From NCBI GenBank assembly GCA_900544305.1, contig UQUV01000033.1, positions 1 to 32,375 on the forward strand: a stretch of 32,375 bases of DNA. Direction: 5' to 3'. The DNA is from an uncultured Porphyromonadaceae bacterium (GTDB lineage: Bacteria > Bacteroidota > Bacteroidia > Bacteroidales > Muribaculaceae). The notes beneath the pieces were generated by a model that did not search any database, was not told the origin of the DNA, and was given only the letters and a program-made list of their open reading frames with translations. Below, piece after piece: positions 14,924 to 21,549 of the stretch. The stretch's first letter is position 1. Each line of letters starts with the position of its first letter. The translations under genes were made by a program, and so were the position numbers.

Positions 14924-16153
14924 ATGGCAAAGTTAGAAAATAAAACGAAAGAAAACCCTAAATTGGAGCAAAACAGGCTGTCGGACGGCAGAATCAGCCT
15001 GTATCTGGAGTATTATTTGGGTAGAGAGGAAAAGCCCGTGTTGGATGAAAACGGTAATCAGGTGTATTATGAAAGCGGTAAGATGCAGGGAAAGCCGAAG
15101 TTCGCTATCAAGCATCACAGGCGAAAAGAGAACCTCAGCCTGTATCTGATAGAGAAGCCACGTACCCCTGCGGAACGCCAGCAGAACAAGGAAACACTGG
15201 AGCTTGCTGTAAAAATACGTGCCGAACGTGAACAGGAGTTCAAGGAAAGCATGTTGGGCTATCGCCTGAAAAAAGACCGGAACGTGAATTTCTTGGATTA
15301 TTTTCAAGCCTATATCAATGACTATACCAAGAAAGACATTCGGATGGTGCAAATCGCCCTAAGCCGTTTCAAGGACTTTTTGAAGGAGCATTACCCGATG
15401 CACGAGTTCGGCATCAAGCCGGAACTTATCACGAAGGACATGATGGAACAGTTCGTAGCTTATCTGCAATCCCGGAGCGTGGGCGAAGGGGCTAAAAGCA
15501 TCTTCCAGCGTTTCAAGAAGGTTATCCACTATGCGATTGACCACGATGTGATGCTGAAAGACCCCTGCAAAGGCGTTACCTGCAAGGCGGATAGCCAGAT
15601 ACTACGCAAGGACGTGCTTTCGCCGGAAGAAATCCAGCGGTTGATTGCGTGCCATTATGACAACGAGAACCCCAACGTAAGGCGTGCGTTTATCTTTTGC
15701 CTGTATTGTGGCTTGCGCTTCTGTGATGTGAAAGACCTTACCTATAAGAATATCGACTACGCTAATAAGCTGCTAAAATTTGAGCAGAACAAGACCAAAG
15801 GTCATTCCGCCAGTAGCGGTGTGGTCATTCCGCTCAATGACGGTCTTCTTTCGCTTGTGGGAGAACCGCCGGCAGACGGTAACAAAGACGCTCTCATCTT
15901 CAACCTGCCTTCGTATGAAAGTTGCTGCAAATCCGTCAAGCGTTGGGTGAAAAGAGCCGGGATAGATAAGCACATAAGCTGGCATTGCGCCCGTCACTCA
16001 TTCGCCGTGAATATCCTCAACAATGGGGCGAACATCAAGACGGTTGCCAGCCTGCTCGGGCATAGCGGACTGAAACATACGGAGAAATACACCCGTGCGG
16101 TGGATAAATTGAAAGAGGAGGCGATAAACAGCCTGCCGGAATTAAAGTTTTAA
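14924..16153 (+). CDS. Tyrosine recombinase / integrase
   Basis: The 409-aa protein is a phage/CTn-type tyrosine integrase. It has an N-terminal arm-binding-like region (ISLYLEYYLGREEKPV and the KHHRRKENLSLYL segment), a SAM-like core-binding domain at about 120-215 (NFLDYFQAYINDYTKKDIRM...) and a catalytic domain with R265 (YCGLRFCDV), a candidate Lys in QNKTKG, H354 and R357 (WHCARHSF), H380 (LLGHSG) and nucleophile Y389 (HTEKYTR), so all catalytic residues are present. It resembles Bacteroides NBU/CTn integrases, some of which use tRNA 3' ends. It lies at the attL end, with its own promoter at 14811-14840, and is followed 25 bp later by the DUF1016 gene. Confidence 0.94.
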   Translation: MAKLENKTKENPKLEQNRLSDGRISLYLEYYLGREEKPVLDENGNQVYYESGKMQGKPKFAIKHHRRKENLSLYLIEKPRTPAERQQNKETLELAVKIRAEREQEFKESMLGYRLKKDRNVNFLDYFQAYINDYTKKDIRMVQIALSRFKDFLKEHYPMHEFGIKPELITKDMMEQFVAYLQSRSVGEGAKSIFQRFKKVIHYAIDHDVMLKDPCKGVTCKADSQILRKDVLSPEEIQRLIACHYDNENPNVRRAFIFCLYCGLRFCDVKDLTYKNIDYANKLLKFEQNKTKGHSASSGVVIPLNDGLLSLVGEPPADGNKDALIFNLPSYESCCKSVKRWVKRAGIDKHISWHCARHSFAVNILNNGANIKTVASLLGHSGLKHTEKYTRAVDKLKEEAINSLPELKF

Positions 16154-16178
16154 CCATAAAAGACTTACCTTTGCAATT

Positions 16179-17297
16179 ATGGACTTTGAAGCATTAGTAA
16201 AACATATCAGCACGATACAAAGCACGTTGCAGGCGCAAGCCGCACACGCTGTAAACCTCGCCCTGACTGCCCGCAATTGGCTCATGGGCTGCTATATCGT
16301 GGAGTTTGAGCAAAACGGTGAAGACCGTGCCGCATACGGCGAACAACTGTTGAAGAAACTGGAACAGCGGTTGAATGTCAAAGGACTGAACGAGCGCAGG
16401 TTTCGTGAGTTCCGGCGGCTATACCTTGTTTATCCGCAACTGAAAGAGCCTATCGCACAATACATATTGGCAGGAAGCGAAATTCGGCACACACTGTCCG
16501 CCGAATTCACAGACCCAATTCGGCACACGGTGAGTGCCGAATTACAATCCGTTAATAATCAATCAAGTGAATGGAATACACAAGCTGATAGATTATTTGA
16601 AAGATTACCGTATTCTCATTTAAAGTTTATTTCTAAAATAGAAAATCCGGTCAAACGTGCTTTCTATGAAATGGAAGCAATAAGGGGTTGTTGGTCAGCA
16701 AGAGAACTGGAGCGACAAATCAATTCCCTCTATTACGAGCGCAGCGGATTGTCGAAAAACAAAGAAGCCTTATCTGCTTTGGTGCAACGGCAAGCCATGC
16801 CGCTGCAGCCCAAAGACATTATTAACACGCCCGTTACGTTGGAGTTCTTGGGATTGAACGACCGTGCTTTGGTAACGGAAAACGACTTGGAGCAATCCAT
16901 TCTGGACAACCTGCAACGCTTCCTGTTGGAAATGGGACATGGCTTCTGCTTCGAAGCACGCCAAAAGAGAATCCTGATAGACGGGGATTATTTCTTTGCC
17001 GACCTCGTGTTTTACCACCGCATTTTGAAATGCCATGTCATCGTGGAATTGAAGATAGACAAGTTCCGCCACGAATACGCTTCGCAACTGAACCTATATC
17101 TTAACTACTTCAAGGCGGAAGTGATGCAACCCGATGACAATCCGCCTGTCGGCATCCTGCTTTGCACCGAGAAGGGCGACACGTTGGTAAAATACGCCAC
17201 TGCCGGATTAGACCCGAACATCTTCGTGCAAAAGTATATGATAGAACTTCCCACTGAAGAGGAAATTAAGAAGTTCATTTCAACTGCAAACTATTAG
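16179..17297 (+). CDS. DUF1016 / YhcG-family PDDEXK nuclease-like protein
   Basis: The 372-aa protein has an N-terminal DUF1016_N helical domain (about 1-190; RNWLMGCYIVEFEQNGEDRAAYGEQLL, LNERRFREFRRLYLVYPQL) and a C-terminal PDDEXK domain (about 215-355) with D275 (FADLVFYH) and E290-x-K292 (IVELKID), the expected metal-binding triad. Homologues occur with mobile elements and restriction loci, and a role in DNA processing is inferred. Residues 102-110 and 114-122 are a near-duplicate (IRHTLSAEF / IRHTVSAEL) between the two domain parts, encoded by paired AATTCGGC/GCCGAATT sequences. It is probably co-transcribed with the integrase. A bidirectional terminator follows at 17313-17353. Confidence 0.88.
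   Translation: MDFEALVKHISTIQSTLQAQAAHAVNLALTARNWLMGCYIVEFEQNGEDRAAYGEQLLKKLEQRLNVKGLNERRFREFRRLYLVYPQLKEPIAQYILAGSEIRHTLSAEFTDPIRHTVSAELQSVNNQSSEWNTQADRLFERLPYSHLKFISKIENPVKRAFYEMEAIRGCWSARELERQINSLYYERSGLSKNKEALSALVQRQAMPLQPKDIINTPVTLEFLGLNDRALVTENDLEQSILDNLQRFLLEMGHGFCFEARQKRILIDGDYFFADLVFYHRILKCHVIVELKIDKFRHEYASQLNLYLNYFKAEVMQPDDNPPVGILLCTEKGDTLVKYATAGLDPNIFVQKYMIELPTEEEIKKFISTANY
16481..16543 (+). repeat. Alternating AATTCGGC/GCCGAATT repeats inside DUF1016 gene
   Basis: AATTCGGC occurs at 16481-16488 and 16517-16524, and its reverse complement at 16500-16507 and 16536-16543, forming two consecutive hairpin-capable units. They encode the duplicated IRHT[LV]SAE segment in the protein's variable linker, so the unit has probably been copied in tandem. 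Confidence 0.75.
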
Positions 17298-17312
17298 CAA
17301 TAAAAAACACTA

Positions 17313-17353
17313 CTGGCGAAAAGAAGGAAAGCCATTCTTTCTCTTTTCGCCAG
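17313..17353. terminator. Bidirectional terminator between DUF1016 and kup genes
   Basis: A perfect 12-bp stem CTGGCGAAAAGA / TCTTTTCGCCAG lies between two convergent genes. On the minus strand it is followed by GTGTTTTTTATT, so it may serve kup best. The plus side has only a weak T-run. Confidence 0.7.
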
Positions 17354-17455
17354 CACGTTTATTACTGCCAACAAGAATAGGTTTAGGTTAGTTTGGATGT
17401 ATATACAAAAGATAGAACTAAACCGTAAATGCAGACGATAATTATAGCAAGTCAC

Positions 17456-19471
17456 TTATGATACATTCTGTTCTTCCAAGACTATATTAGCATCATTATC
17501 GCATTTTTCAGGCTTAATCCGCTCTATACGACGAATATGTTTTGCCCTATTAGCTATAATTAACGGTACACGCTCGACAACAACAGCCGATGTGTCAAGC
17601 CCCAACGCACTCGGTTCTCCAATGCCTATCTTTCTAATTAAGGCATAAAGGCTCATCAGCAAATTTTGTCGGCGGTTACGGGAATCTTCAGGATAATATA
17701 TCCGGTGGATAATAATAAAGCGAAAATCACCCGGTATGCCATTCTTATGCAATGAAGGATAAGAGCTTGTTAGTTCTACTTCACCATCCGCAACAAGGTC
17801 ATCAACTACTTGTCGTAAATAAAGGCTCACGCGCGGTTCTATACGAAAACCTATACGCATGGTTATACTAAACAATGTCCCTTTTATTAATGTGGAACAA
17901 TTATATTCAAGTGTGTCTGGTGTATCCACAAATTCAAGGTTAATAAGCCAATAATGATCTGCCCGTTTAGGCTGCTTATTAATTATGGAATACAACAATT
18001 TATCGTCCACACAACCTTCTTTGTCTGCATGATTCACATAGACAAGATTAGAAGCATATTTGGATATGCTTTCGTCCGCCTTAATATCAGAAATAATGTT
18101 GTAGTATTCACTTAACCGTTTGGAAGACATATGTTTTCGACGAATTTTGTTGGCACTTACCCATACAAACATGATAAAACATAATAATCCACCTATTAAC
18201 AGCGTAAACCAACCTCCGACCATAAATTTGGACAGGTTTGCAGCAAGGAAAATACCTTCAATAACACAATATCCGCCGACAAACAGTATTGATAGAATGC
18301 GTGGAATGTTATGCATATGCAAATAGAATCCCAACAACAATGTTGTCATCAACATTGTAATAGTTATGGCAAGTCCATAAGCGGCTTCCATGTGGGTGGA
18401 ATCTCGAAACAACAATATAGTAAATATTACTCCAATATACATTACAAGGTTTACCATTGGAATAAATGACTGACCTTTTACGTTGGTAGGGTGCTTAATA
18501 CGCATACGGGGCCAGAAATTCAAGTTCATAGCTTCACTCAATATGGAAAATGAACCGCTTATTAGAGCTTGGCTCGCAACAATAGCTGCCCCGGTAGCCA
18601 TTGCTATGGAAAACAACAGTATTTCTTGTGGCATGATTGAATAAAATGGGTTCACTGTACCTTCTGCACTTTCCGGATGATGCAATACCCACGCTCCTTG
18701 CCCCAAATAATTTAGAATAAGCATCACCTTTACAAATATCCAACTGACCGTAATATTTCGTCTGCCACAGTGCCCTAAATCAGAGTATAAGGCTTCTGCA
18801 CCAGTGGTACACAAGAAAACGGCACCCAATATCAGAAACCAGTGGGGGGATTCCACTAATAACCGTATGGCATAGTAAGGATTGAATGCCTTGAATACTT
18901 GAGGATAGGAAGTCAGACTGATAGCTCCGGCGATTCCAAGAAGCAGGAACCAAAGTAGCATAAATATGCCAAATGACCGTCCTATATTTTTTGTACCAAA
19001 ACGCTGAACGAAAAATATAATGGTAATAATGGTCAGTGTAATAGGAATCACAGGCAGATGCGGACTGATACTTTCAAGTCCTTCTATGGCAGTTGTGACC
19101 GTAATGGCTGGAGTGATAATACCATCAGCAAGCAAAGTGCTCGCACCGATAATGGCAATGATGTAAATCCACCTTCTTCTGTGGCGGCGTAAAAGGGCAT
19201 AAAGCGCAAGTATGCCACCCTCCCCGTTATTGTCGGCACGGAGAGCCACCAGCACATATTTCACCGTAGTCTGAAGAGTAAGCGTCCATATGATACAAGA
19301 CAATGCGCCTAAAACATAATTTTCATCAAGAGCTTCTCCAGTATGAATGATGGCTTTCATAACATAGAGTGGCGATGTTCCAATGTCACCAAAAACAATA
19401 CCCAATGTGATGAGTAACCCGGCAAATCCAAGTTTATGTTGAATATTGCCTTCTTTTGATAAGTTTGCCAT
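17456..19471 (-). CDS. kup: Kup-family potassium uptake transporter
   Basis: The 671-aa inner-membrane protein matches the Kup/HAK/KT K+ symporter family. The N-terminal signature GIVFGDIGTSPLYVMKAI is present (residues about 25-42), as are DNNGEGGILALYALL and LADGIITPAITVTTAIEG. About 12 hydrophobic helices run to about residue 440, followed by a soluble C-terminal domain (from KRLSEYYNIISDIKADES on) of usual length. The protein looks intact. It is the only typical chromosome-type gene inside the tRNA-Leu element, on the strand opposite to the integrase, and the DNA looks more AT-rich than the flanking chromosome. Cargo status follows from the att sites. A TATATTTG -7 box lies at 19521-19528. 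Confidence 0.93.
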   Translation of the reverse strand: MANLSKEGNIQHKLGFAGLLITLGIVFGDIGTSPLYVMKAIIHTGEALDENYVLGALSCIIWTLTLQTTVKYVLVALRADNNGEGGILALYALLRRHRRRWIYIIAIIGASTLLADGIITPAITVTTAIEGLESISPHLPVIPITLTIITIIFFVQRFGTKNIGRSFGIFMLLWFLLLGIAGAISLTSYPQVFKAFNPYYAIRLLVESPHWFLILGAVFLCTTGAEALYSDLGHCGRRNITVSWIFVKVMLILNYLGQGAWVLHHPESAEGTVNPFYSIMPQEILLFSIAMATGAAIVASQALISGSFSILSEAMNLNFWPRMRIKHPTNVKGQSFIPMVNLVMYIGVIFTILLFRDSTHMEAAYGLAITITMLMTTLLLGFYLHMHNIPRILSILFVGGYCVIEGIFLAANLSKFMVGGWFTLLIGGLLCFIMFVWVSANKIRRKHMSSKRLSEYYNIISDIKADESISKYASNLVYVNHADKEGCVDDKLLYSIINKQPKRADHYWLINLEFVDTPDTLEYNCSTLIKGTLFSITMRIGFRIEPRVSLYLRQVVDDLVADGEVELTSSYPSLHKNGIPGDFRFIIIHRIYYPEDSRNRRQNLLMSLYALIRKIGIGEPSALGLDTSAVVVERVPLIIANRAKHIRRIERIKPEKCDNDANIVLEEQNVS

Positions 19472-19520
19472 AAAAAGTAGTTTTTTGTTCTACATATATT
19501 TGTTTTCCTTTTAAGCGGCG

Positions 19521-19528
19521 CAAATATA
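19521..19528 (-). promoter_or_regulatory. kup: Putative -7 box for kup
   Basis: TATATTTG on the minus strand lies 49 nt before the kup start. The nearest -33-like ATTG is only 15 nt away, so the upstream element is uncertain. Confidence 0.45.
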
Positions 19529-19654
19529 AAATAAAATCTTGAACAATAAGATTTCACTTTTCTTTTTTCGTGAAAAATATCATATAAACCTTGACGATGG
19601 TCAAGGCTTGTCTAAAAAAATAGTCTGTTTGAATTACGTATAACTATTAAACTC

Positions 19655-19695
19655 AAAAGCCGAAGTTATGGGACTTATCCTTCACCTCGGCTTTT
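19655..19695. terminator. Hairpin after the 171-aa protein gene
   Basis: AAAAGCCGA (19655-19663) pairs with TCGGCTTTT (19687-19695) around a 23-nt loop. It lies just past the minus-strand stop at 19702 and could end that transcript. The T-run is short on the minus strand. Confidence 0.5.
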
Positions 19696-19701
19696 TGCTA
19701 T

Positions 19702-20217
19702 TTACTGATTTCCTAACCTATCAGCTTCCTTTTTCAACTGCTCAGCCTGCTCATTAAGCAGCTTTGCCCGTTCTAAGGCTTCCACCTGCCTGCGGCAACG
19801 TTCCTCAAAGTCTAACACCGAATCCGTCAGGCTGCGGATGAAACGCTCGTCCCGCTGCCACTTGAACTTATTCTCCAGTCTTTCAAGGGTATTGCCGTCC
19901 GCTTGTCCCTGCATCAGCAGATAACGGTATTTCATGTCGTTGTCCTGCAACTGCCCCATCCGTTCAGCCAGACGGACATTCAGGAACAGGGACGTGGCAC
20001 AGACAATCAGACCTGCCGAAAAGAGGAATAGCTTCGGGCGTACCAAAGAAGTTACTTTGTTGTAAATCCGCCGATGAAACGGTACGGGTTTGGCTTCTTC
20101 TTTTTCTGCCATGCGCTCATCATGGTACCGCTTCATTGTTTCCAGCATTTCCTTGAGACAGCCGAAAGTGGCTACTACATAATTCTTGACCTCCCCGAAA
20201 GATTGCCGTTGTTCCAT
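19702..20217 (-). CDS. Hypothetical membrane/coiled-coil protein of the element
   Basis: The 171-aa protein starts at ATG 20217 (MEQRQSFGEVKNYVVATFGC). The open frame reaches upstream through the tRNA gene, which rules out the longer start. It has one transmembrane helix at about 63-80 (LFLFSAGLIVCATSLFLN), a basic segment before it (FHRRIYNKVTSLVRPK) and a charged C-terminal coiled coil at about 136-168 (FEERCRRQVEALERAKLLNEQ). Proteins of this build occur beside mobilisation genes in Bacteroides integrative elements, and I suspect it is a left-over of such a module, but this is from memory of the general type, not a confirmed match. No relaxase is present in the element. Confidence 0.7.
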   Translation of the reverse strand: MEQRQSFGEVKNYVVATFGCLKEMLETMKRYHDERMAEKEEAKPVPFHRRIYNKVTSLVRPKLFLFSAGLIVCATSLFLNVRLAERMGQLQDNDMKYRYLLMQGQADGNTLERLENKFKWQRDERFIRSLTDSVLDFEERCRRQVEALERAKLLNEQAEQLKKEADRLGNQ

Positions 20218-20233
20218 TTTTACGTTGACCCGG

Positions 20234-20250
20234 AAGTACACTTTTAGTAC
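20234..20250. repeat. Element-end repeat, right copy (possible integrase arm site)
   Basis: AAGTACACTTTTAGTAC is identical to 14792-14808 and lies 50 bp inside attR, between attR and the start of the 171-aa gene. Confidence 0.5.
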
Positions 20251-20254
20251 GCCC

Positions 20255-20297
20255 GAAAAAAGAAAGCCCCTGATAATCAGTTGATTATCAGGGGTTT
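20255..20297 (-). terminator. Element-borne terminator of tRNA-Leu
   Basis: On the minus strand a long stem (TGATTATCAGGGG at 20282-20294 against CCCCTGATAATCA at 20267-20279, extended by weaker pairs) directly follows the tRNA and is trailed by TTTCTTTTTTC. It lies inside the element and differs in sequence from the displaced terminator at 14620-14660. Confidence 0.8.
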
Positions 20298-20299
20298 GA

Positions 20300-20314
20300 A
20301 GTACCCAGAGCCGG
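20300..20314. other. attR at 3' end of tRNA-Leu
   Basis: AGTACCCAGAGCCGG covers the 3' acceptor strand and part of the T-stem of the intact tRNA-Leu and matches attL at 14 of 15 positions. Confidence 0.65.
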
Positions 20315-20385
20315 GATCGAACCGGCATGGATGTTACTCCACTGGTGTTTGAGACCAGCGCGTCTACCAATTCCGCCATCTGGGC
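20302..20385 (-). tRNA. tRNA-Leu(CAA)
   Basis: An 84-nt class II tRNA: acceptor GCCCAGA/TCTGGGT, anticodon stem CTGGT/ACCAG with loop CTCAAAC (anticodon CAA), long variable arm TGGAGTAACATCCA, and T-arm GCCGG/CCGGC. It remains intact after integration because the element supplied the 3' end. Its promoter is at 20418-20449. Confidence 0.95.
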
Positions 20386-20417
20386 CTTTGCATTAGCCTT
20401 GTTTGCTTTTGCGATTG

Positions 20418-20449
20418 CAAAGGTAATACAGGTTTTCATTCTGTGCAAA
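20418..20449 (-). promoter_or_regulatory. Consensus promoter of tRNA-Leu
   Basis: TTTG (20446-20449), a 20-nt spacer and TACCTTTG (20418-20425) on the minus strand match the consensus exactly. Confidence 0.85.
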
Positions 20450-20602
20450 TTTTTCGACAACTTTTTATTACCATTTCTGCAATTATTTTCATATACCGCT
20501 AATAAACAATGCTTTACACGTTACTATTTTTTACATATTCCTATCCATCAATAAGACCACGCTTCTATCGAGAAACTACTGACAGCGGATTTTAACCCCA
20601 AA

Positions 20603-20637
20603 TTTGCTCTCTTTTTAGTCCTTTTTTTATAATTTTG
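20603..20637 (+). promoter_or_regulatory. Putative promoter of YbjQ-family gene
   Basis: TTTG (20603-20606) and TAATTTTG (20630-20637) are separated by 23 nt, slightly longer than the usual spacing. The start codon follows 26 nt later. Confidence 0.5.
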
Positions 20638-20663
20638 GAGCACACATAAAACTCAATAAGAAT

Positions 20664-21020
20664 ATGCTAATCACAACAACATCGACACTGCAAGACATCA
20701 AAGTTGTCAAATATCTGGGCGTAGTTTCCGGTGAGACCATTATCGGCGCCAATATTTTCAAGGACTTTTTCGCGGGCATCCGCGACATTGTCGGCGGCCG
20801 TGCCGGAACTTACGAACGTGTGCTGCGTGAAGCCAAGGAACAGGCTATGGCCGAAATGGAACAGGCGGCAGCACAAATGGGAGCAAACGCCATCATCGGC
20901 GTTGACCTCGACTTTGAAACAGTAGGCGACTCGGGAAGTATGCTGATGGTGACAGCCGCAGGAACTGCTGTCGTTATCGAATATCCACAGCAAACCACAC
21001 CACCGCCCTACAACTTCTAA
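20664..21020 (+). CDS. YbjQ/UPF0145 family protein
   Basis: The 118-aa cytoplasmic protein matches the YbjQ (UPF0145, DUF74) family of small, probably pentameric proteins sometimes called heavy-metal-binding. The family core is clear: LGVVSGETIIGANIFKDFFAGIRDIVGGRAGTYERVLREAKEQAMAEM, then AAQMGANAIIGVDLDFETVG and MLMVTAAGTAVVI. Length is typical (about 105-120 aa). No biochemical role is established. It is a single-gene unit with a terminator at 21028-21065, immediately past the right junction of the tRNA-Leu element, and looks chromosomal. Confidence 0.92.
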   Translation: MLITTTSTLQDIKVVKYLGVVSGETIIGANIFKDFFAGIRDIVGGRAGTYERVLREAKEQAMAEMEQAAAQMGANAIIGVDLDFETVGDSGSMLMVTAAGTAVVIEYPQQTTPPPYNF

Positions 21021-21027
21021 CACAACA

Positions 21028-21068
21028 AAAAGCTCCGCAATACCCAAAAGGGCAAACGGAGCTTTCTT
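21028..21068 (+). terminator. Terminator of YbjQ-family gene
   Basis: AAAGCTCCG (21028-21036) pairs with CGGAGCTTT (21057-21065), with a T-rich tail. Confidence 0.8.
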
Positions 21069-21082
21069 TATGGCTGAAAACG

Positions 21083-21106
21083 AAAAAAGGAACCCGAATG
21101 GATTCC
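21083..21106 (-). terminator. Terminator of the tRNA-Asn pair
   Basis: On the minus strand GGAATCC and GGGTTCC pair around a 4-nt loop (one U-G pair), followed by TTTTTT. It lies 11 nt after the second tRNA in the transcript. Confidence 0.8.
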
Positions 21107-21117
21107 TTTCTTCGTCG

Positions 21118-21191
21118 CGCTTCAAGATGGGCTTGAACCAACGACCCCCTGATTAACAGTCAGGTGCTCTAACCAACTGAGCTATTGAAGC
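21118..21191 (-). tRNA. tRNA-Asn(GTT), copy 2 in the transcript
   Basis: A 74-nt cloverleaf with anticodon stem CCTGA/TCAGG and loop CTGTTAA (anticodon GTT). The acceptor pairs GCTTCAA with TTGAAGC. The T-stem GTTGG/CCATC has one T-T mismatch, shared with the other copy. It lies 18 nt downstream of copy 1. Confidence 0.94.
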
Positions 21192-21209
21192 ATTTTTTGT
21201 TTTATTGTG

Positions 21210-21283
21210 CGCTTCAGGATGGGCTTGAACCAACGACCCCCTGATTAACAGTCAGGTGCTCTAACCAACTGAGCTACTGAAGC
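21210..21283 (-). tRNA. tRNA-Asn(GTT), copy 1 in the transcript
   Basis: Nearly identical to the other copy, but with acceptor GCTTCAG/CTGAAGC: one base pair at the foot of the acceptor stem has changed on both sides. The two genes share one promoter at 21308-21339. Confidence 0.94.
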
Positions 21284-21307
21284 AGTCGCTTTTCTTATTT
21301 AGCGTTG

Positions 21308-21339
21308 CAAAATTAGTGTCAATTTTTCAATTATGCAAC
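21308..21339 (-). promoter_or_regulatory. Promoter of the tRNA-Asn pair
   Basis: GTTG (21336-21339), a 20-nt spacer and TAATTTTG (21308-21315) on the minus strand give a near-consensus promoter 25 nt before the first tRNA. Confidence 0.7.
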
Positions 21340-21549
21340 AATATTCTTCAAAAAATTTTCACATTTTTCTTAATCATCTAATTGTCAACCGATAACACAG
21401 CTCACATTTTCTCTCATTTTTTGTCATAAGGCCACGACAACCACCCTACCGCCGACGAATTAACGCATTTTTAGTATAAAAACAATGCATAATCCAACAA
21501 ATAGCCGTACTTTAGCAGTCAATAATTTCTGATTTTTAGAATACGCTAT

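Noticed and set aside
16481..16543. CRISPR-like or integron-like repeat array
   Set aside because: Only two short hairpin units inside a continuous reading frame; no spacers, no cas or integron integrase.
20218..20460. N-terminal extension of the 171-aa protein through tRNA-Leu
   Set aside because: The added part is the translated tRNA gene, terminator and arm repeat. The ATG at 20217 gives a sensible protein.
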